The position numbers and the translations under genes were made by a program. Under the pieces are notes generated by a model that worked only from the letters and a program-made list of their open reading frames with translations, made no database searches and had not been told where the DNA came from. This document shows, in pieces, positions 48,340 through 60,000 of a DNA stretch of 60,000 nt; positions within the stretch are counted from its first letter, which is position 1, and every line of letters starts with the position of its first letter. The stretch is from Nematostella vectensis (taxonomy: Eukaryota; Cnidaria; Anthozoa; Actiniaria; Edwardsiidae): the NCBI RefSeq assembly GCF_932526225.1, contig NC_064038.1, positions 9,859,070 through 9,919,069 of the forward strand, read 5' to 3'.

Positions 48340-49823
48340 GCCAGACAAAATATCATTTTATCATGTCAATCATTTACATTATTTACTCTTTAATTTCAAT
48401 ATTCAAAATATTCCTACGTCAGAACTGAAAATGAAACAGCTTTCTATTAATCTTTTGTCTGTACGCAACACATAAAAGTATCAATTTTTTTCTGAATCAT
48501 GACCCAAATAACCTAAATTATTTCTGATTTCTCCTAGACCACATTTGTGAACGGATAACCATAAAGTTAATATTATTTTGAAAAAGAAATAGAGATCACT
48601 TGGGAAAAAATATTTCTTTTTTCTACTAAAAATCTAGCCTATGTATAGTAGCAATACTGTATTAGACTATTCAAAGCCTGTTTATCCCCACTAATATAAT
48701 CTCTTGTTTATACATAGTTTGTCAATAATTCACTATAATTCATAGTAGTTCTAATAAGAGCAGTTTTACTAATACAAGGAAACATGAAACAGCATAATAG
48801 GCTAAAAAAATCCTCACCACAGTGTAAAAATGCATATTTTTGATGGTGTCCATACATTAATTATTTAAATTTTAAAGATGGGTAAAACAGCCAAATCTCT
48901 GTATCTTTTTTAAAATGTAAGCTTAGAACAATCTTTAGTAATCCGGTAGGTGTCTAAGCTATCTTGCCTTGCTTTGACACAAGATAGGGGACTCCTAACA
49001 GATAAATCCTACTAACAGATACACATATTTATTGAAAACCAGAACAGCTTTCCCCATGATAGTGCAAGACAATACTTACGTACTTGGATACATTACTATT
49101 TGATAAAGTTTCGGTCCCATACTGAGAAATACATGATGTCGAGAAATAAATTAAAAAGCGTTCCATAGATAAAATATAGTATTGTGATTATTTAAACGAG
49201 AAATCTTAGATTATAAATTTGGTTTATTTACCTTAGAAGACTAAAATACTAGGAAAAGACAGCCTCTTCATTACAAAAAAGCCAGCTGTCTTCCTCAGTA
49301 ATTGCCATAACGCCAGTTAATTCTATGGTCTACGAAATGAAATAATAATAAATCTGAACAATCAAATAAAAAAGTTAAAAGTGAAACGGAAAAAAAGGAC
49401 TTCGGCTTGGAGCAAGTCGGCTTGTCTGAGATGCGCGCTACAAATTCATTAAAATCAGAATAAATTAAAAGGTATAGGATTTGCTTAAGCATGAATCCTT
49501 GTCAGGAATTCGCTTTTTCTCTCCTCTGCTTACTCGACCAAATAAAAATTCATCTACAGCAACTATTTACTATACGAAAAAAAATATATATGCAAATTAT
49601 CTTGTTTCTTCAATCGGCCACAGCAAACATTGATGATTATTTACTGGCCACTTTAGCGACTTCGCACGAATCCAAAGCTTGTAACTTGTATTTTATAGAG
49701 TAATAATTGGAATTAAAGCAATAAGTCTTGGTGTCAATCCGCCTCTGGTTGCACTCTTGCTTGACCTTATGACCATAATAAACGGCAGAATCCTGGACTG
49801 TGAAGTTTCGCAAGTGAACACGT

Positions 49824-50393
49824 TTATAGGCTGCCATCCTCCATAAGCTTATTTAATCCATCTACCATGTTCTTCAAAATAACTCTGAAAGCTTGCTCAT
49901 TCGGATCAAATAAACGTTCTAAGAGAGCACCATTTGCGAAATAGTTAAACACATGGTCTACCCGACCGTGGGATTTCGAAGTCAAATGTCGTTCGATGAG
50001 TTGATGGAGAAGCGCTTGGCACTCGCATAGGCTCTTGCTGAGAAATTGTCGATCAAAAGAAAAATCCACTTCGTAGAAACTGATAAATGTCATAGCCGCT
50101 GATTTAAAGTTTTTTCTGAATTTTTCGGCCAGCATGATTTCCTCCTTGTTGAATTGATTATTTCTAAAAAGAATGCTTATCTTCACCACGATTTTGATCA
50201 GATCTTTTATAAGCTTTTCGGCTTCCTTTTTGCTAGAGGCTTCCATTTTGGCCAATTTATATAACTGATCCAACAAGTCTCCCGTAGTGTCATCTACAAG
50301 CGCCTTGGCCATTCCCTTAGAAGATAGTTTGCCAAGGACCTTTTTCTGAGCACGTAGCGCGACACTCTTCGAGTTGAAACCGCCATCCGCCAT
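49824..50393 (-). CDS. TNFAIP8: TNFAIP8/TIPE-family protein
   Basis: Intact single coding exon of 189 aa, the usual family length (~184-198). The TIPE homology domain covers nearly the whole protein: KSVALRAQKKVLGKLSSKGM and LVDDTTGDLLDQLYKL (residues ~9-50), a Lys-rich helix (KKEAEKLIKDLIKIVVKI), FRKNFKSAAMTFISFYEVDF (~92-111), then LTSKSHGRVDHVFNYFANG and the family ending LMEDGSL. Family members form a six-helix cylinder whose cavity binds phosphoinositides; vertebrate paralogues regulate apoptosis and immune signalling. The start at 50393 follows an in-frame match to family N-termini, and AATCCACAG directly upstream looks like an acceptor, so the ATG probably lies at the start of exon 2. 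It cannot be assigned to one vertebrate paralogue; the symbol denotes the family. Confidence 0.95.
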   Translation of the reverse strand: MADGGFNSKSVALRAQKKVLGKLSSKGMAKALVDDTTGDLLDQLYKLAKMEASSKKEAEKLIKDLIKIVVKISILFRNNQFNKEEIMLAEKFRKNFKSAAMTFISFYEVDFSFDRQFLSKSLCECQALLHQLIERHLTSKSHGRVDHVFNYFANGALLERLFDPNEQAFRVILKNMVDGLNKLMEDGSL

Positions 50394-50700
50394 GTTGTCC
50401 TGTGGATTAAATCACATAAACACAGCGATCAGTAACACAAATCCGGTAAGATCGCGCGGTTACAAGCAGGATCTTCACCTCATCTTCCATATTAGAATCC
50501 CTAGACGACACACATCCAAGCACAAATAATCAAAGTTGCAGATGTGCAAGCTAGCGCTCCTAACGCACCTAGCTTCCTCTCGCCTACTACAGAATACTAA
50601 ATGAATTCATCTATCAACCGCAATCGCACGATCGTTACATGCGCAGTATAGAAGCCCTACCTGTCCGCAAACCAACGAGGGCGCAAGCAACGTTAGCTTA
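50394..50700 (-). other. Probable 5'UTR intron and first exon of the TNFAIP8-family gene
   Basis: On the minus strand an acceptor (TTAATCCACAG, AG at 50401-50400) lies 6 nt before the ATG. A donor with GGACAG|GTAGGGC lies at 50661|50660, giving a 261-nt intron. Non-coding first exons and alternative N-termini are common in this family; the exact first exon and promoter are inference. Confidence 0.45.
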
Positions 50701-53047
50701 ACAACAACAAGCCAGCTTGATATCTAATCGACCTGCAAGAACCTGGAAATGCAATGTTTGTATCTTGCTACAGGCAACTGAGACATGCATATATTTCAAT
50801 GATACAAGAGGCGCGAGCCCCTGACTTTGAACACGCTTGATTGACAGACCATAGATCCACGTGACAGATTTTGTCAAAAGTTCCCGAATTTACTTTTTCT
50901 CGCCGCACGATGCCTACTACACAAAAGCAATAACTTTAATCTATTCTTAGCTGAATTAATAGAGAAAAGTGTTAGAGTAATCCGAAATATTTATCCGATC
51001 TGTGAGACTTCGAACGACAACGTAAATGACCAAAGTTTCTTTCGGGGCTCGTTGTATTGAGGTTTACATGTTTACTGTCGTTAATTACTTTAATACGCCT
51101 TGAGTGACAGCGTTTAACATCGCATATGTCAGTGTTTCACAATATGGATGTAATAAGCTGAACCTATCTTAAAGTACCATATAATATTCATTTTACACGG
51201 TTTAATAGTCATACAATTCCGGTTCCATTTTATTACTCTTTTCACGTGTGTAAACAAATATGCCGAGGCGTGCTAAATTTTTATGGTCGTTTTATTTTTG
51301 ACACGGTATGGGCCAAAACAAGATCGGGCATATCGGATCAAACAGAATATCAAAACAATTTCTACTCATTCCACTTATTCCTAATTATGAAGAGTAGAAT
51401 AGCTGTTGCTCTGAGTATGCAAGATATAGCGGGGTCCCGGGCTTGACGAAACCCACTAATTAATATTTTTTTTGCGGTGTGGTGTTCATATATAAACACC
51501 TCATCAAATTAATTTCCTAGTCGTTTGTAGATGGTCAAGTCGCATCGGGGCTCAAACTAAAAATTCACAAGGTCCTAATAGTTCCAATAGTTCATGTGAC
51601 CGTTTGTACTTAAAAGGGAGAGAAATAACAATAATACAAACAAACTAAGTGAAAAAGCCGCACTAGGAGATGGAAAGACCCTCTCATGTAAAAGAATCCT
51701 ATAAATAATGCAAGCGAGAAATTCATAATTATATTATAGTGTGCACTTCTGATTCCTAAACATCTGACTAGAAGTACGAGAGGTCACTGACCGCACTCAA
51801 TTCAGCCCACCTATGAAAGAGATCGGTGTTCTTTTCCTTTCCTTTTCATTATCTAACGAAATTATGCCGTTTCTCATCTGGGAGCTATTACCGTTGGCAC
51901 TTGCCGAAAAAAATCTCCTTTTAAGCATAGATGATTAATTCCGAAAAGTGGTCTAAAAATTTCCGGATATCCTCCATAATGTCTTAAAATCCCGAAATTT
52001 TCAGCTTTTCGCTGAAGAGGGGGTTTGGTTCAGTGACAAAGGAGGGAAGGGGTATTTTTTGTTACATATGGCTTTCTGGCAGCCCAAGGGGGGTTAAACC
52101 CCCTAACCCCACCCCCCCTGATCCGCTATTGCGATTTTTTCACCCGCTCGCACATCGCGTAAATTTCTTTTGTCGTAAGAATCTTTGATAAACCAAGAAG
52201 AACAAATAAAAATAAAAAAAATAATGAATAAAAAGGACCGCATGCTCCCCTATTTTGATCTTTGACTAATGTTAATACAACAATGATTTATTTAATATTT
52301 ATAGCTTTTTTTAGCAGCAAATCATTGGGAATATTGGAGTAGCCGCTGACTGTAAATATTTGTAAAAAAAATAACAAATGCAGGCAGAGATTCCTTACAT
52401 GTGACATAGGCACCGGTGATCAATTTAGTTTGAAATTTATGAATTTAACTTTCCAAATACCCTAGTCGAACCTAGATCATTTAGCTCGTCAATGCGTCCA
52501 AGGCTCTGTCTTTACACTAGGCGGAGTAAATTGGCACACTTAAACTCTTTGCCTAAAGTCGTCTAGACGCATTATACGTCTCTAGTATAAAAACGGCGTT
52601 TCATCCACTAGGAGTCGAGTTAAATCACTAACAAACACAACACGATATAAAAACGCCATCAAACCTCACCACAGGAACCCCGCGTAGCTGTTTCTATTTC
52701 CTTTTGGGTTTTTTATGAGGGTAGAGATGCGTGCGGAGGAGGCTAGCCAAGCATACGGGACTTCAAAATTGTTTTACACTTTTCACACGGTTTCCCACAA
52801 TTAAAAAAAATCATGTTAGCGATAATTAAAGTCCGTGAATCCGACTTGCGTTACACTGTTGTTTTGTTTTTGTTTTGAATTATTATTACTCTCATAATTT
52901 TGAAAAATATTACTTACCCAGCATTGTTTGATATCGTAGAAATATAATCGAGTCGATTTTATTGTAGGATGGATTAAATGTCAGCATGATTCAAACAGAT
53001 TTAATTCACATGCATACCCCATGCCTACAAAACCACGCGTCACCACA
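50701..53047. other. Gene-free AT-rich stretch
   Basis: No frame with exon-like content and splice signals on either strand. It contains the second family B element (about 51995-52135). Confidence 0.45.
51995..52135. mobile_element. Short non-autonomous element, family B, copy 2
   Basis: Shares with 32870-33020 the ordered blocks AGCTTTTCGC, GGGTTTGGTTCAGTGA, TATGGCTTTCTGGCAGCCCA, GGTTAAACCCCCTAA and TGATCCGCTATTGCG. The left boundary is uncertain. Confidence 0.65.
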
Positions 53048-53470
53048 GGTACCCCAAGCTCACTGTGTGTTTGAATACATTATAGTGGTTCACGTTTACA
53101 GTAAACATATGGGATTGAAATAAGCCGTTCACTTTACTACGAAATTAAATCGTAAAACTCTCAAAAATATTCTGACCTGACAGTGGAGTCTTAAATGTGG
53201 TCTGGGTAAAGTTTGAAGCCAATTGGGCTTGCATTTCGAGAGTTACGTTGTTCTACAAGGGGAAACAGAACAACGTAACTCTCTGCAAGCCCCATTGGCT
53301 TCAAACTTCACCCAGACCACATTCAAGACTCCACTGTCAGGTCAGAATATTTTTTAGAGTTTTACGATTTTATTTCGTAATAAAGTGAACGGTTTATTTT
53401 AATCCCATATGTTTACTGTAAACGTGAACCACTATAATTTATTTATACAACACAGTGAGCTTGTGGTACC
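53048..53470. mobile_element. Long fold-back element, ~200-bp inverted arms
   Basis: The left arm (from GGTACCCCAAGCTCACTGTG at 53048 to about 53245) and right arm (about 53265 to GTGAGCTTGTGGTACC at 53470) are reverse complements with few mismatches, around a ~20-nt loop near 53255. Shared blocks include GTGGTTCACGTTTACAGTAA, TATGGGATT and GAACAACGTAACTCTC at the apex. GGTACC at both edges could be a target duplication or part of the repeat. It is non-coding. Confidence 0.88.
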
Positions 53471-55546
53471 TTCGGCGTCAAGCAAATCGGATAGACTGGC
53501 TTTAAATCCACCATTGCTGCTAAGCTTTGAATTAACAAAGCTTTAGTGGCGACAAACCGATCTTTCTCATACTCTCGCTCATATAATTAATCGACAATGT
53601 GCTAACCAACAAAAAGACGCGCGTTTTTATAGTACCCTCAAATAAACAAGAGTCTTGCTTGTTTTGAAGATACAAACAGACAAAGTACATTTGAACGCTC
53701 ACTGTTACTGCAACCACAAAGCAATCAGGCAATATGAGGTCCTTGCTTTTGAGCTCTCCCTATAGGGCCGCAGTAAGAGAAGAGAATTCTATAAGTAGTT
53801 TTGATAATGAGAATGAGGATTTCAGACAAAATTGACAAGTATATATTCTTATCGTAAAAGAAACGTCGTCCGCGCACATGCACAGACGCACACAGACGCT
53901 TTTTTTAGAATCGTCGGTGATACCATTTGTGCCCTTTTCCCTGCTTTTTTTGTTGCTGACTACATTATTAAGCCCTTCTTCTCTTTTAATCCCCCTCCGC
54001 AATAAGCCCCCGTTTGTGGCCAACATTTTCACAAAAGACACTTTGTTCCCTAAATGATGCATACAAATATGACATTTAACAGTTTTCCACTGACTCTTGC
54101 TTGGTTCCACGGTTTCAAATATAAAAAGGGCACTAAAGTGTAATTGTGTCGAGTAAAGCTAATATGTTGTGTAGAGAAAAACCTTAGTAAAAAAATTAAA
54201 AGGGTAAGAATATCTATAGTCTCAAATAAGAGCAAACACAGGAGAATTTTTAATGAACCCCCTTTTTCAATAAGGAATTTATTAAGCCCCCGGGTTATAG
54301 CTGCGTACTGGTGTTGAATTTTCAGGAATATTGTTTCAACTCGTATGAGGTTTCTTTTAATGGTTTTGCTCTCTTGATGTGCTTAATAGAACGGTGGCCC
54401 AACGAGTTTTGCGGTTACATCACTTAGTGGTCGGTACCTCATCTACACAATGAAATGCTTTGGCAGCCATTGTCTGTTCGACACCCTCGAATGTCAAGAC
54501 ATTTGTTATATCATTAGAAAGCTATGTATTCTGGACCATTTACAGCGCCTTTAATATGAGAAAGCCTCAAAGGTTGAAAAAATGCTACGCGCCAATCCTC
54601 CCCCCCCCCCCCCTACACCTCAAACTTTCACGCCTAGATCCAAATTCTATCAAGGTTAACTGCTATGAATATGTTATGAACCCTATTTTGATTCTTTAAA
54701 GATGCTTTGAATCCGAGCTTATATGTAGCGAATGTATCCGAGCTTGTATGTAGCGAATGAGTGGACCCTTCATTTTATGATAAATAGACTTTCATGAAAA
54801 GAAAGGAATCTAATAACAGAAGATTTTCAATATATCTCATGTAGTCGCTTTCTGTACTTCTGCTAGATTTATGTATGCAGATTCAACGGCGGCGACGTAC
54901 TCTATTTGATAACATTCACACAAGCGTGAGAATAAAATAACGAGCGAACACGTTTATCCTACCTAACGCAGACACTGTTGATATTGCTTCACGATCCTGA
55001 CGCAAAATATCGAGACTCAAAGAGTTTTGGTCTCATTCACGATTCCATTTTCTAGAGCTTCAAAAGATTAAAAAGCGCTTATGTGATTATGAAATCGAAA
55101 ATGTGTTCAATTTATGTCTCACATGCGGTGCGCTTTAACGTGATGTATAATATGATCTTAAATTAAATGACAATTAAGTCCATGAAATTATGACGTAAAG
55201 TGACGACATTAGCCTCGGGCCGAAAATGTTTTCGTTCTTACTGTTGCCATAGCAACATTTTCCCAAGACTTAATCTTATGGACATGTAAAGTCACAAAAA
55301 TGGATGAAAGATTCGAAAAAGACTCGAGATTCGTAAGCCACATCGTTGGTATTGTTTTCATTCAATGTCGGAAGATAAATTGTATGAAGAAATCATACAA
55401 AAAATATTTTTAACTACGTTTTTTTACTAAAATATTGCGATGACCTCTCGCTGAGGCTTTGTCATACTTGGTATTTTGCAATGATGACAAACTATCCGGC
55501 TGATTTTAACTCTATAGTATTGCCTAGGGTCTAGAAATGAGATATT
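53471..55546. other. Gene-free stretch
   Basis: No supportable exon. A 24-bp direct duplication (ATCCGAGCTTATATGTAGCG type) lies at about 54711-54758, and a C run at 54600-54613. Confidence 0.45.
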
Positions 55547-55770
55547 AGAGAGCTTAAGCAAGTCAACACGAACGGCATCAAAAACGGCGCGCGCGCTCAC
55601 GAATTGCTGGAAAACGGCGTTGACGTCCGTGACAGGAAATCTAGAACGGCATTTTCCCTATTTTTACGTTCTACGCGCGCGGTCACGGACGTCAACGCCG
55701 TTTTTTCCAAAAATTCGTCAGAGCGCGCGCCGTTTTTGATGCCGTTCGTGTTGACTTGCTTAAGCTCTCT
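55547..55770. mobile_element. GC-rich fold-back element with ~100-bp arms
   Basis: AGAGAGCTTAAGCAAGTCAA...GTTGACGTCCGTGAC (left arm, from 55547) pairs with GTCACGGACGTCAACGCC...TTGCTTAAGCTCTCT (right arm, to 55770), around a ~45-nt centre. ATT flanks both sides, a possible 3-bp target duplication. The arms are markedly GC-richer than the surroundings. Confidence 0.88.
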
Positions 55771-57435
55771 ATTTGTCAACCTATTACGCGGTCTGGAGAA
55801 ACATTAAGCTGAAAAATATGTGGTTTATCTTGTTATATGGTTCGCGCACCCTTGTGTTTGTGAACAAGAGATACTCTCTCGTGGCGGCAAAAGGCTAATG
55901 CTCATAACTTCAACAAAATCACTCGTGACATCACTTCAACAAAACCGCAGAGTGACTCTCTGTTTAGTCCTTTTTCGTTGTTTTTTTTTTATTTATTTAC
56001 TGTTCATTGTCTTTATGTGAAGCTACCCATTGAATCCGAGCTACACTGTTAATATTAGAAATTTTATTCAGAACGAAACTGAGTGTTCACACAACATTAG
56101 AAGGCAGTGTATTAGATGTCCATTAACAAGTGGTCTAAAACCACTGTTTTTATTTCAATATGCTTTTAAGACTTCAAGGAAGTTCATTAGTAGGGGGATA
56201 CTGGCCAATCAATTATGTATTTACACAGACATCGGTTTTATTATTAAATTGAAAGTAAAATTGGTGCATTTGGCGACAAAGATCAAATAAATGAATAAAA
56301 GAGTGAATAATTTAACACCAGAAGTGCTTGGATAATTGATGGAATCGAATTGTGAAAAATATATATATTTATCAAAATGCTTGATTGTGGAATCATCAAG
56401 TAAAAAAGTAAGATAAAATAAAAGATGAGAAATTATATAATGATAGTTATAGATTCAGTTATACGAACAAATCCAAATTCCCTCCCAACGTATTTTGTAT
56501 TCAGTTTTATTATACTATGTTTATGTGTAGGATCGCATTTTGAATATTTCACGCTAGTGTTGCCTGAAATAGAAATTTAGCCAAAATTCGCTAAATAGCG
56601 CAAAAATCGCTGTTTCAGCCCTACTCTTTAATTATGTGCAGAAAATAGGTAGTCTTGAATATTTTTTTGTTATTAACAATTACCCCCCTCTTGCTATTAG
56701 TTTCTGTTTAGTATCTGATTAGCTTCTGAGTATCTAAGAAATTTTAGTATCCAAGATCACCGCGGTATTCAGGCCCCCTGAATCAAGTTACACAAGTCCG
56801 TCCCTAAAGCCCTACGAAAGATTATTAAAGTCTCGAAGTGCGTTTCGTTGAAAACAAAAAAAAAAAAACGATGAAAATGGAATAGAAGCTGTTAACAACA
56901 GGCGGTCGATCCTTATCAAATTTGCCCCAAAACATTAATCTTACACGCCACTCATGAAACTTGGAATTAAGTGGCGACTCTTTTTAGGGATACAGAATTT
57001 TCGTTTTAATGATTGTTAACGTCCATTTAGACAACCTCTTTTAAGCAGCCACTTGGAATGGTTATGAAGATACCGCCTGTAAAGACCTCCACTAATAAAA
57101 TGAAAGATGAGCATGCGGATATTTAGGCGGAATAGGTAACCTGTGCTTTTGTTTCATGTTGACGCAAAACTATTACATTTAATAACCCATCATAAAAACA
57201 TTAACTGTTATAACAAACGATGGAGTCATCTCTCTAAAATAGATCCGAAGTATTAGAGGCGAAAAGCCCTCTAAGCTCAAGTGCCTTGCATAAATATTGA
57301 GAGGAATTGGGGTCTGCGAACGCTTTAGGTCGCAGCATATAAAGAACAATTGATTAAACCCTCCAAATCCACTTCTCGGTAACATGTCCTCTGACGTCAC
57401 ATTATTGGAAGAACATGTCATCCGCCGGGTAACCG
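55771..57435. other. Gene-free stretch
   Basis: AT-rich DNA with no exon-like frame or repeat array that I can define. Confidence 0.4.
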
Positions 57436-57700
57436 ACTAGCGATAAATCGTCTTAAAATAACCAACTATCGACAAAACATGGAGTGCAACCGAGAATCAC
57501 TAAGGGAATGCCTCTGTTAGCGGGGTTCGTATATAGATAAAATATGGGTTATCCATCCAGACTAGAGATAAACTAGCGATAAACCTTTTTAAAATAACCA
57601 ACTATCGACAAGCTACGGAGTGCAACCGAGAATTGCTAATGAAAAGCCTCTGTTGTTAGGGCTCGTACATAGGTAAAATACGGGTTACCCACCAGACCCA
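57436..57700 (+). repeat. Old tandem duplication, ~137-bp unit, two copies
   Basis: CTAGCGATAAATCGTCTTAA...AACCAACTATCGACAAA...GGAGTGCAACCGAGAAT...GCCTCTGTT...CGTATATAGATAAAATAYGG occurs at 57436-57560 and again, with scattered substitutions, at about 57572-57695. Confidence 0.85.
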
Positions 57701-60000
57701 TCTCAGACCCCACTATGCGTTTCAAAATGTTTACAGTAGTACCCAATCGTATAAAACAAAGCAAAAATTGACTCTTTGAAAAAATGATTTTCAGTCGAGT
57801 TTAGAATAGATACGCTTGTGTGACAGCTTATTAGTAAACTCAAGATTTACGATTGTGGAGGAGCGACGGCGGCGCAAACGTAAGATTTCGCGCTAAACAT
57901 AATGGCGGTAGCTCGTGCTTGGTGCCATCGTAAATCCTTAGGTCCCTAGCACGACGTTATAGTTAGTTCTGCTTATATTAGTATCTGAAATATAATGAAT
58001 TGATAACATTCATAAAAAAATAAGTATCATAAAAGATCCAAAGTATAACCCATTCTCGTTAACACAGATATTTTTCTATGATGTAAAAAACATTCTACAT
58101 GATAGAATTTTCGATGTTGATGTGTTCACGTCAACAAAAGTGAAGGATTGAGTGAGACTTGATAAAAACTGTATTACTTCTGTACATATGAAAATGACTA
58201 ATTTAAAGCATTTGATATTATATTATGTGTATAAGCCAAGCTAGTATTTTCTCGAAATAATATTCTATTTTTAAAGTGCATTCTATAGATCTGTATCGTC
58301 GCTTTCTATCTTTTTTAGTCGAACCCTTTTGATAACTTTTTTCGACAGGTAACGAGTAGCAATGCTCAATGTCAATGTTGACTGTTGTACTGATTAAAAT
58401 TGTTTTAGATATAAGAGATCGCTATTGTGATACCTAATAGCGGAATACCTCGAGCTATACCACCTTTCGCGCTTTTGGCGCTAGAAGTGCGAAAACCGAG
58501 AACTATTAGTGTACATAGTTAAGGATTTTTAACGTACGCGAGGGCGCACGAAAAAGTCGAAAATAAAAATCATGGGGCTGTATGCGCATGCGCTTTCCCC
58601 TTTTCTCAGCAAAGGACCGCTTTTGTTAAGGAAAATAGTTCGCAACCTCTTTTAAGTTGAGTGCCTAACGCATTGTTTCCGTAATCCAAATTGAGTTATG
58701 ATTCTAGAGCTACTATCAACATTGGCTAACGCAAAATCTCAATTTTCTAGAATTTAATTTTGCGCTCTTTTTCGTCTATGCATAACATCGATTGATTGAT
58801 TTGATGGAGTATAAAAAACGGTTGCGTATTAGCATATCACGCATATAGTTGTGGCCTCGGTTCTCTCTGAAATGCTCTTTGAAAGATAAATATTTCGCCT
58901 ATCTAGATTATGATTGGCGCCAAAAATCGTTAGTTATTAGAAAAAGTGGCTAGAAAGCGATGCCACATTATCGCATGGTCTACAGTTCTTGTTATATAGT
59001 GACACTAGACGGTATTGAATTTCCGAAGCCTTTAGACTTGATTGCTAATGCTAGTGCCGAGACCATCTTTCCGTCTTTCCTGTATATGCGCAGGTCTTTA
59101 TCGTTGCTCATCTAATCCTACCACCCTTACAAATTCATTAGCTAACACACGGGGAGTGCCGAGTCAACCCGACGGCAAACGAACAACAAAACAGCGCGTT
59201 TTGATAACTAAAAAGCAAATTTCGTTTACAAGGTATTGCCCATTTTTTTTTTTTTTAGCTATTCTTTACTCCCGTTTGGGAATTTTTCAGGGCACTTGAT
59301 ATAAGTGCGTGTAAGGTTGCAACACACGTACATCGACGCATTAGGAGCTTTTCCTAGTAAACAAGAAGGGAATTCAATCAACGTAGACTACTTAAAAATT
59401 AAAACAAGAAAACAACAAATAAACATGTTTTCGATGGATAGTGTTCCACGAGAGGAAACATTACACGGAAGTTCGTGCGCGATTTTTATCGTGATAGTGC
59501 TACGGGAATCAGAATAGTTTCTTACTTGCGTGTGAGGAAGCGCGAGGCCATTCAATTTGTAAGTGCTGAAAGCCGTGGCGGCTTACCTTTCGACCCCGTC
59601 GCCAATTCATGTTTTCGTCGCGTTTTTTGGTTCTTTCCTCTGTTCTTTTTTGGTTGCAAAGCAACTCGACTGCAGTGATTGTGTGGTGTTTACGCGTCGA
59701 CTTCCCGATACTCGAACTTAAGACCAACCTCTCTGCTTAAAAAGCAATCATTATGCATAATCATTCACCTGGCTTGACAGATTGTACTCTGTGTCACAAG
59801 CGACGATGGCTTTACACGATAATCGCGCCAAAGTGCGTCTATATTGTACACGAGGGCTCATCTCTTCCCAGGAGCCTCGGCAGGGAAAGCCATTCCACTG
59901 TCAATCAACCCCGACGGACCAATCAAATCACGGACTGCAAGCGCGGAAGCAGATGTCAGAAAAATGGCCTTAGGAGGAGAATAAATGAGTTTGTCATCAA
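57701..60000. other. Gene-free stretch at the right edge
   Basis: No exon I can support. Near 59905-59940 GACGGACCAATCAAATCACG is a CCAAT-box-like sequence in relatively GC-rich DNA, so a promoter for a gene outside the window is possible but unproven. Confidence 0.35.

Larger units (their letters stand above)
45971..49823. other. Gene-free stretch; KIAA0825 promoter at left, possible TNFAIP8 3'UTR at right
   Basis: The first ~150 bases hold the KIAA0825 upstream region. From about 46980 to 49800 the DNA is AT-rich with no exon-like frame. It may include a long 3'UTR of the TNFAIP8-family gene, since good minus-strand poly(A) signals occur at 49223-49228 and 48334-48339. A G-run (about 46587-46605) and a family A element (46823-46968) also lie here. 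Confidence 0.45.

Noticed and set aside
59300-59980. Several short + strand open frames near the right edge
   Set aside because: They overlap in different frames, lack splice sites and homology, and could only be fragments of a gene outside the window.

Overview
This is a eukaryotic genomic window, AT-rich, with GT-AG spliced genes of about 1-15 kb and many tandem repeats and short non-autonomous elements. The genes and repeat style fit a cnidarian, most likely an anthozoan such as a Nematostella-like sea anemone. That assignment is an inference from gene content and repeat style; no marker gene settles it.

Layout: (1) 1-5270 is a 47-bp minisatellite with higher-order structure, cut by the left window edge. 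(2) 5272-8120 (+) is a 4-exon orphan gene for a small type II membrane protein; its introns hold a purine tract, a 41-bp minisatellite and a tRNA-derived SINE. (3) 8740-10020 is a 22-bp minisatellite in intergenic DNA. (4) 12211-20582 (+) is a 6-exon orphan gene with an acidic N-terminus and a C-terminal C2HC zinc finger, followed by a clear poly(A) signal. (5) 22563-27280 (+) is an 8-exon maspardin (SPG21) orthologue whose exons join in frame to 315 aa. (6) 30732-45970 (-) is a KIAA0825 (DUF4495) orthologue that I joined from 22 exons into one 1229-aa frame, including a 13-nt microexon. Its introns carry five separate tandem arrays, and its 3' end lies beside a sixth. (7) 49824-50393 (-) is an intact TNFAIP8/TIPE-family gene with a single coding exon and probably a 5'UTR intron. 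(8) 50700-60000 shows no gene I can support, only fold-back elements and old duplications.

SPG21 and KIAA0825 converge on a repeat-rich 3.4-kb spacer. No operon-like or pathway link between the genes is apparent. The conserved genes relate to endosomal trafficking (SPG21), phosphoinositide/apoptosis signalling (TNFAIP8) and a protein linked to limb patterning in mammals (KIAA0825).

The most unusual points are: an intron minisatellite in KIAA0825 built from copies of the gene's own splice donor, giving a ladder of about ten donors 36 bp apart; a degenerate repeat that includes the last KIAA0825 codons and continues into its 3' flank; a cluster of five TGACGTCA palindromes there; an intronic series of GAGTA...TACTC hairpins; and two orphan genes.
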